A program made the position numbers and the translations under genes. Below are positions 27,601 to 36,473 of a DNA stretch of 64,000 nucleotides, one piece after another. The DNA is from G963668345 sp965226215. Lineage in GTDB: Bacteria > Acidobacteriota > Terriglobia > Bryobacterales > UBA6623. The notes below the pieces were generated by a model. It ran no database searches. It saw nothing but the letters and a program-made list of their open reading frames with translations, and was not told the origin of the DNA. The stretch is from contig CBDDCH010000002.1 of NCBI GenBank assembly GCA_965226215.1, positions 4,030,001-4,094,000 on the forward strand, read 5' to 3'. Each line of letters opens with the position of its first letter. The stretch's first letter is position 1.

Positions 27601-28006
27601 GGCCCCGGCGTGTGGGGAGCCGCGCATGGGCCGCTTTGGGATGCGCTCCGCAAGAAGGGGCGGCAGGTTCGGGTGATCGGAATTGCGGTTGAAAATGCCA
27701 CCGTGGATCGGACGGCGCGGGTGCTTGAAGCATGGGAGGGTAGCGCCCACATTCGTGTTGAAACACAACATAAGGACCCGTTCCTTAGCGGACCCGGACA
27801 CGATCGAGGACGTACTGGCCGTAGAGAATGACGTTGTCCCATTTGATCGGGCTGACCTCCTGGGAAGCAGGGTTGCGGCCAGGCCTTCCTTGGTGACAGC
27901 CTCCGCTCGCCCCGTCCGTCTGATCTGCTTGCTTGCCAACTGGTTTCGAGACGGGAAGATCATGGCCAGGTGTCTATAATAATGTCCGTCTTGCTCGACG
28001 TTAGTT

Positions 28007-28035
28007 GACTATACAATGTTCTGGATACTATAGTC
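28007..28035 (+). promoter_or_regulatory. Candidate res subsite for the resolvase
   Basis: GACTATA (28007-28013) and TATAGTC (28029-28035) form an inverted pair spanning 29 bp, the size of a resolvase dimer-binding subsite, 37 bp upstream of the resolvase gene. A second AT-rich site near 27970-27995 could be another subsite. Confidence 0.5.
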
Positions 28036-28071
28036 TTTAACACTCCGAAATAGACCCCATTTGACCTTTTC

Positions 28072-28695
28072 TTGGACGCCGCCTTGAAAACCGTCGCTTA
28101 CCTCCGCGTCTCCACTCGTTCGCAGGATCTCGCCAACCAGAAGCTGGCGATCCTCGAGTTCAGCCAGAAACGCCGCTTCCCGATCGACCAATTCATCGAG
28201 TCCCGCATCTCGTCGCGCCAGAGTCCGCTCGAGCGCCGCATCGACGAAATGTTGGGGACGCTCGAGCCCGGCGACCGCCTGCTGGTCAGCGAGCTGTCGC
28301 GGCTCGGCCGCAGCCTCTCTCAGGTGATCCAGATCGTGGAGACCCTGGTCCGGCGCAAGATCCGCTTCATCGCCATCAAGGAGGCGATCGAGTTCGACGG
28401 CAAGCAGGACCTGCCGACCAAGGTGATGATCGCGCTGTTCGGATTGTTTGCCGAGGTCGAGCGGGACCTGATCTCAGAACGGACCAAGGAAGGACTCGCC
28501 GCTGCCAAAGCCAAGGGGAAACTGCTCGGCCGGCCCAAGGGGGCCTTGGGAACATCCAGGCTCGACGGCAAGGAGCAAGACATCCGGGCGCTGTTGGGCA
28601 AGGATGTCTCCAAGGCCTCCATCGCCAAGATACTGGACGTCTCCCGCTCCGCCCTCTACCACTTCATCCAGACCCGCAAGATCGCTCCCGGCTGA
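28072..28695 (+). CDS. Serine recombinase (resolvase/invertase family)
   Basis: About 204-207 residues. The catalytic domain has the nucleophilic Ser in AYLRVSTRSQDLANQ and the conserved LLVSELSRLGRS and GLFAEVERDLISERT; a C-terminal Hin-like helix-turn-helix (VSKASIAKILDVSRSALYHF) binds DNA. There is no ATG: TTG at 28072, or TTG at 28084, which gives the more typical LKTVAYLRVS start. It lies inside the 38-bp-ended unit and should resolve cointegrates at the res site upstream. Confidence 0.88.
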   Translation: MDAALKTVAYLRVSTRSQDLANQKLAILEFSQKRRFPIDQFIESRISSRQSPLERRIDEMLGTLEPGDRLLVSELSRLGRSLSQVIQIVETLVRRKIRFIAIKEAIEFDGKQDLPTKVMIALFGLFAEVERDLISERTKEGLAAAKAKGKLLGRPKGALGTSRLDGKEQDIRALLGKDVSKASIAKILDVSRSALYHFIQTRKIAPG

Positions 28696-28751
28696 CTACA
28701 AGGCTCGGACCGCCCTTATGTTGTATTTCAACACCAATGTGGGCGCTACCC

Positions 28752-29174
28752 TTGATCGCGCCAACGGTCACCGATCACAGCTCGGATCACACGGCCCACT
28801 GCGGGTAACGCCTTGCGTGCAAAGACCCTCTCGGCGTCGTGGGCATCCCCGCGGTGTCGATCCATGGGATTGCACCGTGTACCGGGAGCGCTCCCCCCTA
28901 AATCGGCCTTCGTGCGGCACCGGGGAGGGGGGGGGTGTTAGCGTGCTCCCAGCAAATTTTCCTTGGCAGGAAGGCAACCGCAAACGGCCGTTGGCGGCGA
29001 AGGTAATCACCCGATCGTGCGGGCGACCGCGGACGAAACCCTTGCGACCGACGACGGCAACGCACCACGCTCCCCCACGCCGGCTCGCGACCAGACAGCA
29101 GCCGTGGCTCTCGCCGTATTCGTTCGGTCACGGCAGATGGTGCGGGCGGCTTGGGCTTCGGGCCAACTCAGCAG
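28752..29174. other. Non-coding stretch
   Basis: 423 bp between the resolvase unit and the TPR gene. It is GC-rich with G-runs near 28920-28935. Open frames exist on both strands but none has a recognisable product or start. I see no RNA gene or repeat. Confidence 0.4.
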
Positions 29175-30575
29175 TTAAACGGGGAAGGCGGTAGCAATTT
29201 CGTCAGCTAGCTGCTCTCGAGCCTGCTGGACCTCTTTGGCACGATCCTTGGCGATTTCTGCCTGACCCGATCTTCCGAGACCATCATGGACCATGCCTAG
29301 AAGGTGCCATGTCGGGGTCTTCCACGGCGCTAGTTGTGTGGCATGCTCAGCGGAATCGATAGCGCCGCTGTAATCTCCTGCTCGACACCGAAAAGCGGCT
29401 CGCTGAAACGGAATCTCCCAATACTCTGGATAAAGCGATTGAGCCTGGGCAAGTACGGCTTCCGCCTCTTCGTGTTTCTCCGTCCACTAACGGAATCGCG
29501 CCAAGTAGCAGAAGTCGCCGGGTTCTCTCCTCTCTTCATCGCGAACGATCTGGGTAAAAAATTCTGGAACCTCCGATACAATCACGCGTTTCCCGTCCGT
29601 CGTCATCTGACCGATACAGAACCCATCTGCTATCGTGGCCGCTCGAACCCGTTCGAGCCTGACGATGTTATATTGCGACACCGGATTTGTTTCCTGAACC
29701 TCAGAAATCCGCTTGAGCCAATCATTACAGAACTTCAAGCAGCTCTTGTGGTCATTGACTCGGTCGAGACAGCGAGCCATTAGGTGGGCCAGAAAAAACC
29801 GATCGGAGTCATGTAGCGGCATATCGTACATAGCGTTGATCTCTGCCGAGCACTGAACGTAGGCTGTCATCGCCTCCAGCGCGATCGTCAATTGAAGCCG
29901 TGCCGGAAGATATCGCGGATTCAGCTCCTTGGCCTCACCAAGAAGGCCCGCGGCGAGCTTCAGGTTCTTGACGGCCAGCGGCCAGTTGAGTTCAAGGATG
30001 CTGTCAGCGTACTTGTAGTGCAGCGTCCCTACTTCTTGTAACGAGTGGACATCCCGCTTGTGCGTCAGTCTGATTTTCGCGGTTTCAGCCGCCGCCTCAA
30101 ACTCTCCTATCGCAGTCTGTGCCACGAGGAGGTTGCCGATAAGATCTTGATCATCTGGGTACAGCCGCAATCCGTCGAGGGCGGTACTCACGGAGGCACG
30201 GTGGTCGGATTTCCCGATCAGAGCAAGTGAGAGGTTGACGAAGTACTCGGCAGGTTTTTCTTTTGCTGCTGAGAGGCATTCCAACACCTTACTTGCCTCA
30301 TCGGCCCGGCCAAATTTGACCAAACAGAGCAAATATGCGATGGCGACGGCCTGATTGTAAGGGTAGTCTGGGACAGCCGTCACCATCTCTGGTACGAACA
30401 GACTGCCTAAAATTTCCTCCGCTTTCTTGTAATCCCCCACCGCTAAGAGAGCGTCCGCTTCCCGCATAAACTGCTTGATCTCGGATCCTTCGACGACGCG
30501 GCGAGTTCCCGTAGCGTTCCCTGTGCCCTTGTCCGACTTAAGCCAGGATTTCCGATTTGGCTCCTCTGACGGCAC
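29175..30575 (-). pseudogene. TPR-repeat protein with in-frame amber codon
   Basis: The frame from ATG 30575 runs 362 codons to TAG at 29487-29489 (CYLARFR-stop) and continues in the same frame without any shift for 103 more codons to TAA at 29175. The downstream part is plainly the same protein: WTEKHEEAEAVLAQAQSLYP, YWEIPFQRAAFRCRAGDYSG and AIDSAEHATQLAPWKTPTWH are TPR helices, as in the upstream part (ALLAVGDYKKAEEILGSL, LYPDDQDLIGNLLVAQTAIG). One point mutation (for example CAG to TAG) explains it. The protein lacks a signal peptide and membrane segments. A Ser/Thr kinase lies upstream beyond IS1380, a common partner of TPR proteins. Confidence 0.75.
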
Positions 30576-30765
30576 GAGTCTACACCCTCACCCGGCGAAG
30601 CGCAACCATTTCTCCACCCGAAAGAGGCGGCGGCTGAGGCGGGACCGATCGAGCCCCCTTCTTGCCCCTCATGGGGGCTGATCCGCCGCTGCGAAGTCAA
30701 TTTCGCAGACACCCTTCCGAGCTTCCGTCCTCAGTACTCAGGTTTCGCATTCGGCAAGTCGCGTG

Positions 30766-32097
30766 CTACCCGCCCGGCACAGGCAGCGCCCAGATCCTCC
30801 GCAGCATGTCGCCAAACAGGCGCCGGTTCAGATGTCCCTCCGCGAACAAGAGCCAGTAATACCGCGCGTGTTTAATTAGCCGTCCGCCCGTCTTCATCAG
30901 CCGGTGCTGCAAGCTCGTCAGCGACCAGCTCTTGATCCGTTGCGGCAGCCCCAGCCGCCGCCACAAGTTGCCCAGGTTATAGGCCAGCACGCTGAGCTGC
31001 AAGCGCACCTCGTTCGCCCGGAAGCGATGGCACGACAGCCGCGTCCAGTGCGTCGCTTGCTTACCTTCTTTGATCCACTGCTCCGCCGTGCCGCGCTTGT
31101 TGTAGAAACGCACCACCGACCGGCTTGGCAAGCTCATGTTCGTCACGATAAAACCGACGCGCGCGAATAGCTCGCCCTGGTGGTGCTCGACCTTGGCGAC
31201 AACTCGTCTGGGCCCCTTCCAGCTCTCCGCCTGATAGCGAAAGCTCTTGTAGCGCACTAGCGGCTTGCGGCCGGGCCTCCCCGGCGGACGAAACAGGATG
31301 TCTTCGATCTCCAGCTCCAGGCTCTTATTGGCCGCAATGCGGATCGCGTAGTCCGCGCCGCGCTCCTCCAGTGCTTCGTAGATCTCGGGCTTGGCGAAGG
31401 CGGCATCGGCGCGAAAGGTGACCTGTTTGCCTTCGGCCAGTTGGCGCTCGATCTCCGGCAACAATAGCTCATCCCAGTCCTCGGCGCTGTGCACGTTGCC
31501 GGGACGCAGCTTGGCAGCGAGGCAATCACCATGACCGTTGAACAAAAGCAACGGGTGGTAGCAGACCGACTCGAAGTGTCCGTTGTAGGCACTGCCTTCC
31601 TGTTGGCCATGGACCGGACTCTCGGTGGAGTCCATGTCCAGAACGACCCGCTCGGAGTCGTCGAACGCCTCCGCTTGCCCGACCAGCTCTCGGTTCAGCG
31701 CCATCAGCCCCAGCAGGTTCTCTTCGCTCGCCAGCATCTCCGTCTCGAAGCCGTGCAGCGTCGAGGTTAAGGCCGCACCGCGATCCCAGATCTTCTGCGA
31801 GCCGATCAAGCGAAACGTCGGGTCAGCCGACACTCGGACGGCGTCGTTGACGTCCTCGTAGCCTGCCAAGCGGCTGTAGACCGACTGCCGCAACAGATCA
31901 GCGAACGTGAACTGCTTGTTTGTGCCTTGCCGGGAGTCGGTGAGATGCTCGCCGATCAGTTTCCCGAGTCCGAGTCGCTCGTCCAACTCCCGAACCAGGA
32001 TCAAGCCACCGTCGGAAGTGACGTGCGATCCCTGGAAATCGACTTTCAACGAGCCGTTGAAACTTAGCTGGAATGGCTTGGTTTGTTTTTCACCCAT
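30766..32097 (-). CDS. IS1380-family transposase (copy A)
   Basis: A 443-residue transposase. Recognisable parts are the N-terminal LSFNGSLKVDFQGSHVTSDG, LVRELDERLGL, VVLDMDSTESPVHGQQEG (first catalytic Asp), TFRADAAFAKPEIYE (second Asp) and YNKRGTAEQWIKEGKQA (Glu region). The frame is intact. It shows many silent and several amino-acid differences from copy B, so these copies are older than the ISL3 set. Confidence 0.93.
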   Translation of the reverse strand: MGEKQTKPFQLSFNGSLKVDFQGSHVTSDGGLILVRELDERLGLGKLIGEHLTDSRQGTNKQFTFADLLRQSVYSRLAGYEDVNDAVRVSADPTFRLIGSQKIWDRGAALTSTLHGFETEMLASEENLLGLMALNRELVGQAEAFDDSERVVLDMDSTESPVHGQQEGSAYNGHFESVCYHPLLLFNGHGDCLAAKLRPGNVHSAEDWDELLLPEIERQLAEGKQVTFRADAAFAKPEIYEALEERGADYAIRIAANKSLELEIEDILFRPPGRPGRKPLVRYKSFRYQAESWKGPRRVVAKVEHHQGELFARVGFIVTNMSLPSRSVVRFYNKRGTAEQWIKEGKQATHWTRLSCHRFRANEVRLQLSVLAYNLGNLWRRLGLPQRIKSWSLTSLQHRLMKTGGRLIKHARYYWLLFAEGHLNRRLFGDMLRRIWALPVPGG

Positions 32098-32203
32098 TGG
32101 GTGTTGGCCTCCATGGCGTCCTCATCGGGCTCTAGCCCCTATGAATAAAGACGCTCAAGGCCGCCGGAAGGTCGAGAGGTCTGAATCAAATTGGAAATGC
32201 GGG
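30766..32203 (-). mobile_element. IS1380-family element, copy A
   Basis: Compared with copy B (43130-44568), homology on the right stops after AAATGCGGG at 32203, so the element ends there (minus-strand start CCCGCATTTCCAATTTGA). The left end downstream of the transposase could not be fixed; the two copies lose similarity a few tens of bases beyond 30766. The element cut off the C-terminus of the Ser/Thr kinase gene at 32203. Confidence 0.75.
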
Positions 32204-33195
32204 TTAAGGTAGTCACCGTACGTCCTTGCACCCACCATAGGCATTGCATATCGGACGCCTGGGAGAAATTTCCGATAACGGATGTTTCTTTTCTTTGCCG
32301 CTTCCTCCAGCGCAAGGTCTAGCGAAGCGTAGTCAGGTGGTCTCTTCGTGGGATCTTTCTCCAGGCACTCGCGTATCAACCCCTCCGCCCCAAACGTAGT
32401 CTTTTTGAAAAAGCTTCCGAGCGGCGCCGGTGCTTCGAGCAAGTTCTTCAATCGGATCTCTTCCGCCGTGGTGCCAGTGAATGGGCAATTGCCTACTTCC
32501 CATTCATACATGAGGCAACCAAGGCTATAGATATCCGTTCTGTGATCAAGGTCAGCGTCTCCCAGAAGCTGCTCCGGAGAGGCGTAGAAGACGGTGCCCA
32601 GGAAACTCCCCGCTGCTGTCAGTGCTGCATGGGTGCTGCCACGAACGACGGTCGACACGGGCTCTCTGGCTTTTGGCGTCGCAACGGTCAAAGGTCGGGC
32701 CAAGCCCCAGTCCGACACGAATGCCCGACTGGCTTCATCAAGCAGGATATTGTCCGGCTTAAGATCTCGGTGAATAACCTTGTGCTGTTGGTGCGCCCAG
32801 GCCAGGGTTCCGACGATACGCGCCATGACCGAGAAAAAGAACTCTGGGGACCGGTTTCTGATGTGCCTTCTGAGATTGCCGCCCTGCATCCAGCGTGAAC
32901 ACACAACCGGGAGTTCATTGACCCGAATGATGCAAAATGCCTCCACAATGCCTTCACAGGCCGACAGCGTCGTCCAGAGGCGCGCTTCACGAAGGTACCG
33001 ATTCCAGGCATCAGAATCTTCAACGATGTCGCGTTGGATCACCTTCAGAGCAAACGAAGCTTCACCCTGGACGATGCAGATGCACTCGCCCATGCCACCC
33101 TTCAGGATGCGATCAACCCTGAACTTCTGAGAAGCCAAGCCGAGGCGCTCCGCCAATTCAGGGAGTCTTACGATCTGACCCTGGCTAAAAGCCAT
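32155..33195 (-). CDS. Serine/threonine protein kinase, C-terminus replaced by IS1380 sequence
   Basis: A 346-residue Hanks-type kinase. Gly-rich loop LKGGMGE, ATP-binding Lys in FALKVIQRD, catalytic loop IHRDLKPDN, metal-binding Asp in VSDWGLA (DWG replaces the usual DFG), activation segment FYASPEQLLGD and DIYSLGCLMYEWEVG are all present. The last 15 residues (HFQFDSDLSTFRRP and the stop) are encoded by the IS1380 end at 32155-32203, so any downstream domain is lost. The ATG follows directly after the stop of a 23-codon upstream ORF. The kinase domain itself appears complete and could be active. Confidence 0.85.
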   Translation of the reverse strand: MAFSQGQIVRLPELAERLGLASQKFRVDRILKGGMGECICIVQGEASFALKVIQRDIVEDSDAWNRYLREARLWTTLSACEGIVEAFCIIRVNELPVVCSRWMQGGNLRRHIRNRSPEFFFSVMARIVGTLAWAHQQHKVIHRDLKPDNILLDEASRAFVSDWGLARPLTVATPKAREPVSTVVRGSTHAALTAAGSFLGTVFYASPEQLLGDADLDHRTDIYSLGCLMYEWEVGNCPFTGTTAEEIRLKNLLEAPAPLGSFFKKTTFGAEGLIRECLEKDPTKRPPDYASLDLALEEAAKKRNIRYRKFLPGVRYAMPMVGARTYGDYLNPHFQFDSDLSTFRRP

Positions 33196-33267
33196 TTAAT
33201 GATCCGTGAGCAGATCCGCATGGCCGAGGCGATGACGGCCGACGAACGATCGAGACATGTCGGACAT
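33196..33267 (-). CDS. Short ORF upstream of the kinase
   Basis: A 23-codon ORF (MSDMSRSFVGRHRLGHADLL, then TDH) with GAGGTG upstream. Its TAA is immediately followed by the kinase ATG, which would allow translational coupling. It has no recognisable family, and chance occurrence is possible. Confidence 0.3.
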   Translation of the reverse strand: MSDMSRSFVGRHRLGHADLLTDH

Positions 33268-33357
33268 GGGGGTCACCTCGTCCGGCTGTGAGTGGGCTAT
33301 CGTATCCGCTCATGATAAGCCTGCCTTTCACTGTTCGAGGCTTTCCGCAGCGAGGTT

Positions 33358-33657
33358 TCAGGCATGGGCGTGTTCATTCTTAAGGGTCGGCAGGGCCTTG
33401 ATCGTCTTACTGGCTTTCTTCTCGGCAAGGCGTAGCTCGTAGAGCTTTTGCAGGTTGAGCCAGAATTCCGCACTGATGCCGAAGAAGTGGGCCAGGCGCA
33501 GGGCCGTATCGCCTGTGATGGCCCGCCGGCCGTTCAGAATCTCGGTGATGCGGTTCGTAGGCACCTCGAGCTTGCGCGCAAGCGCTGCCGCGCTCATATT
33601 GAGCTCCTTCAGTTCTTCGGCGAGATGTTCGCCGGGATGGATTGCGAGCACGGCCAT
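33358..33657 (-). CDS. higA: HigA-family addiction-module antitoxin (orphan)
   Basis: A 99-residue HigA-type antitoxin: IHPGEHLAEELKELNMSAAA, LARKLEVPTNRITEILNGRR, ITGDTALRLAHFFG and SAEFWLNLQKLYEL are the family signature with an XRE helix-turn-helix. I start it at the MAVLAIHPG methionine; an open frame of 8 codons lies upstream. Its toxin gene survives only as a 3' stub (33668-33726) cut by IS5 copy B, so the antitoxin is now without a partner here. Confidence 0.9.
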   Translation of the reverse strand: MAVLAIHPGEHLAEELKELNMSAAALARKLEVPTNRITEILNGRRAITGDTALRLAHFFGISAEFWLNLQKLYELRLAEKKASKTIKALPTLKNEHAHA

Positions 33658-33667
33658 AGCAGTTCTC

Positions 33668-33726
33668 CTAGTGATAATCAACGATCTCTACATTCTCGGG
33701 TCCGGGGGATCCTTTGGGCCATTCGA
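33668..33726 (-). pseudogene. 3' stub of the higB toxin gene
   Basis: The 19 codons next to the IS5 end read EWPKGSPGPENVEIVDYH and stop (TAG), matching the C-terminus of HigB toxins (VEIVDYH). The stop is 11 bp before the higA ATG. The rest of the toxin gene was removed when IS5 copy B inserted or recombined here. Confidence 0.75.
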
Positions 33727-34843
33727 GGCGCTGTTGCATGATTCAACTGCGGCGCGAGTGGGGGCGCTTTTCCAACTTGTCGTTCAGGACACCACAGCGC
33801 AGGATTTCGGCCTACCCAGCTCGGCCATCCGGTTGAGGATGTGACACCCGATCGCAACTTCTCTCCTTTGTGCCTTGCCGTGCCTCGCCTTCAATCCGCC
33901 TCCGAGCACGGACTTGTATCGGAAGAAGCTGTTTTCAACGCGCGCCTGCTGTCGGTAGCCCGACTCCTTCTGCCACTCTCGTCGCCCGACCTGGCGAATC
34001 CTCTCAAGAGCCGTGTCACGCTGCGCCCATGGGCCGTCCGTTGGCCCCGCCGACACCGCAGAGCGACGAGGGGGAATCACAATCACGACGTTCTCTGTAC
34101 CGGCCGCGCTGAGTTGATCGTAGACTGACCTGTGGTCGTAGGCTCCGTCTGCGGTGAAACGCCGGATGGGAACCTCGATTGTGTCGAGAAGAGCAGGGAG
34201 TGTGGAGGCGTCGTCCCGGCTGCTCGCTGTGAGTTCGGCCGCCACAATGAACCCCTCGGCATCCACCCCGATGTGCAGCTTCCGCCAATCCCGGCGTTTC
34301 TTTGATGCCTTGTGCTTGTGCGCGTTCCATTCGCCGCAACCCAGAATCTTCAGCCCTGTGGAATCGACGATCAAGTCGATCGGGCCGTCGTAGGATCGGG
34401 TCAGGGGTGGCACCGCAACGATTTGGTTCCGGCGCGAGAGTATGGTGTGGTCCGGGGCCTTGAGGTTGAGGCCCATCAAGCGGAGCAGCGAGTCCAGGAA
34501 CCCCTCGGTCTGGCGGAGCGGCAGGCTGAAGACGACCCGCAGCGTCAACGCGGTCCGGACCGCGAGGTTCGAGTACCGCCGCTGGCCTCCGCGAAGACCG
34601 TTCTTCGGTGGTACCCACGCGGCAATTGCATCCTCGCTCAGCCAGATCGTGACGTCGCCGCGGCTCCTGAGGCCACGCTCGTACTCCCTCCAGTTCCGGA
34701 TTCTGTACTTCTTCTTGTACTGGCGGTTGACTCGGCTCGACTTCGCTGCGACCACGACGTTACCCACCCCCGATCTTTATGATGGACTGGACCCCACCCC
34801 CGCCGCTAGCGTGCTCGCTTACACCGATTCATGCACCAACGCC
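33727..34843 (-). mobile_element. IS5-family element, type 1, copy B
   Basis: The same imperfect 18-bp ends as copy A, 1117 bp (3 bp longer near the transposase start). Left flank: higB stub; right flank: unrelated broken ORF. No target duplication, again suggesting that recombination has exchanged flanks. Confidence 0.87.
33784..34755 (-). CDS. IS5-family transposase (type 1, copy B)
   Basis: 323 residues starting at a GTG (34755) where copies A and C have ATG; an alternative GTG lies four codons upstream. The catalytic acids are as in copy A. It carries minor differences such as KKKYRIR for KTKYRIR. Confidence 0.92.
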   Translation of the reverse strand: MVAAKSSRVNRQYKKKYRIRNWREYERGLRSRGDVTIWLSEDAIAAWVPPKNGLRGGQRRYSNLAVRTALTLRVVFSLPLRQTEGFLDSLLRLMGLNLKAPDHTILSRRNQIVAVPPLTRSYDGPIDLIVDSTGLKILGCGEWNAHKHKASKKRRDWRKLHIGVDAEGFIVAAELTASSRDDASTLPALLDTIEVPIRRFTADGAYDHRSVYDQLSAAGTENVVIVIPPRRSAVSAGPTDGPWAQRDTALERIRQVGRREWQKESGYRQQARVENSFFRYKSVLGGGLKARHGKAQRREVAIGCHILNRMAELGRPKSCAVVS

Positions 34844-34862
34844 GGCAGAAACGTGTAATCGT

Positions 34863-35114
34863 ATGGTGGAAGTGCCTAAGCTGCACCAAGAGGTCCTGAC
34901 CTGTCACGGCAGGGCGCAACAGTCCCTCGAACAGATCAGGGAGATGCGCCTGGGATGCTAGCAGGAGCACGAGCGGCTGCGCTCTCTGCTCACGGACTCG
35001 TATAACCACTTCAGCCGCATTACCTATGTGGGAACAGCGATGACCGGGCTGGCCATGTTCCTGGGTGGAGGTATTCTCGGATATAATCCAGCGGTCCTTG
35101 ATATTGGTCCCTAA
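34863..35114 (+). pseudogene. Small membrane-protein remnant with in-frame amber
   Basis: A frame from ATG 34863 to TAA 35112 has one internal TAG after 32 codons. It reads VPKLHQEVLTCHGRAQQSLE (coiled-coil-like), then beyond the TAG EHERLRSLLTDSYNHF and a transmembrane segment TAMTGLAMFLGGGILGY. Codon usage looks coding on both sides. The family is not recognised. It is either a decayed small phage- or plasmid-type protein or two unrelated pieces. Confidence 0.4.
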
Positions 35115-35151
35115 TCATGGTACCATCACTAAAACCGTTAGATGAGGGTGA

Positions 35152-35190
35152 TTTTACTTCCTGCCCTCCACCGGCGGGCGAGGAGTAAAA
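35152..35190 (+). terminator. Hairpin upstream of the DGQHR gene
   Basis: TTTTACTTCCTGCCC and GGGCGAGGAGTAAAA pair with two or three mismatches around a short GC-rich loop. Flanking T- and A-runs make it a possible bidirectional terminator, or an operator for the gene at 35212. Confidence 0.4.
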
Positions 35191-35211
35191 ACTAGGCGCG
35201 AAAAGTAGATT

Positions 35212-36360
35212 ATGAGTACATCTGTAAAGCAGCCTGCTACGGGACCTGAGCGCACAGAGCCCATCCCCGAGATCCCTGTCACTGTCAGACGAGCGCCTGG
35301 GCACACGCCGCATGTCGTTGGAGTCATGCCGTCTCGGGTTTTGGTAGAGCGCTACAAAGTTCCCCGTTTTGATTACACGCGAAAAGTCGGATACCAGCGT
35401 CCTGTATCAGCTGGCCGAGTTAATAAACTTGTTTCCGACCTTATGCACGACAACGTTGACCTACCTACGGCTGTCCTTCTTAACATCCGTAACTTCCAAG
35501 AAGGTGTGCACCTAATCGAACAGGCTGGACAGTGGTTCTTCCGGCCGGCCGATGATCTCTACGTCGTCGATGGACAGCATCGCGTCCTCGCGCTGGAGAA
35601 GGTCATTGAAAGAGCACCGGACAAGTGGGGCGACTTCCCTATTGCCTTTGTCTGCATGATGGGTGGTGACGAGCTCAAGGAGATGACCGAATTTTACGTA
35701 GTCAATTCGACAGCGAAGAGCGTGCGCACCGATCTTGCCTATGACCTGCTCAAACAGAGGGCGGAAAGCGACCCTAGCCTCATGCAGGCACTCTTGGGAA
35801 AAGGTGAAGACTGGAAAGTGGAAGGCCAGACTATCACCGAAGAGCTGTGCCAGGCGTCGCCCTATTGGAGGGGCCGTGTACGCTTCGCTGGTGCACCGAT
35901 CGGTGAAACGGTGATCAGCTCATCCGGCATGGTGTCCGCGATAAAGCCGCTTCTGTCGACTCCCTATTTCGAGGCAATCTCCAGAACCAACAAGGTGAAG
36001 ATCCTCGTGGCCTACTGGCAAGGTATTCAGACCGTGCTCCCCGAAGCTTTCAATGAGACTTCTGATTATGTGCTTCAGAAATTCACCGGTGCGCACGTCA
36101 TGCACAGACTCCTCATTACTGTCATCGAGATTCTGCGCGCGAACGGGAGGTCGGTAATCGAAGCTGACTCATACTTCGATGTAATGCGCGAGCCACTGCT
36201 CAATCTCCAGGGTGAGAACCGCCATGGCCATCCCATCAGCGGCGCTGACTTTTGGAGGGTCGGTGCCACCGGTGCGGCAGGCGCATTCAGTAACAACGCT
36301 GGGCGGCGCGTCCTGACTGCAAGATTGAAAAACCAACTCCCATCACTGGATATTGAATAA
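35212..36360 (+). CDS. DGQHR-domain protein (DndB-like)
   Basis: A 382-residue cytoplasmic protein with the motif DLYVVDGQHRVLAL near residues 120-133 and the downstream EFYVVNSTAKSVRTD, as in the DGQHR/DndB family. DndB-like proteins are linked to phosphorothioate DNA modification control and to various defence islands; the biochemical role of this one cannot be stated. No dndACDE genes are in the window. A short gene follows 20 bp downstream with GGAG as ribosome binding site, and a CBASS nucleotidyltransferase lies 1.8 kb downstream. Confidence 0.75.
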   Translation: MSTSVKQPATGPERTEPIPEIPVTVRRAPGHTPHVVGVMPSRVLVERYKVPRFDYTRKVGYQRPVSAGRVNKLVSDLMHDNVDLPTAVLLNIRNFQEGVHLIEQAGQWFFRPADDLYVVDGQHRVLALEKVIERAPDKWGDFPIAFVCMMGGDELKEMTEFYVVNSTAKSVRTDLAYDLLKQRAESDPSLMQALLGKGEDWKVEGQTITEELCQASPYWRGRVRFAGAPIGETVISSSGMVSAIKPLLSTPYFEAISRTNKVKILVAYWQGIQTVLPEAFNETSDYVLQKFTGAHVMHRLLITVIEILRANGRSVIEADSYFDVMREPLLNLQGENRHGHPISGADFWRVGATGAAGAFSNNAGRRVLTARLKNQLPSLDIE

Positions 36361-36473
36361 TACGCGTAAATCGGAGAACAATGAAAATGAGAGTAACCGT
36401 TAAAGATTACAGCGGTTCAATAGAGATCAAGAATAAGAGCATCGGACTGAACGTATATGACACAAACAATTAC

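Larger units (their letters stand above)
27738..28751 (+). mobile_element. Resolvase-only transposon-like unit with 38-bp inverted repeats
   Basis: Ends at 27738-27775 and 28714-28751 match as inverted repeats in 36 of 38 positions, starting GGGTAGCGCCCACATT and ending ACAACATAAGG. The 1014-bp unit carries only a serine resolvase and a putative res site. This is the size and end structure of a Tn3-family derivative that has lost its transposase. The interior 27776-27990 has no recognisable gene. No 5-bp duplication is seen. The gap 27601-27737 to its left has a short coding-like frame (RKKGRQVRVIGIAVENATV) that I cannot assign. Confidence 0.7.

Noticed and set aside
28752..29174. A group II intron or small gene in the GC-rich gap
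   Set aside because: No reverse transcriptase motif or domain V-like hairpin could be identified; the open frames lack coding character.
29175..35114. Use of TAG as a sense codon in this genome
   Set aside because: Two in-frame TAG codons were seen, but TAG also ends normal genes here (IS630 transposase, higB stub), and both affected genes lie in decaying regions.
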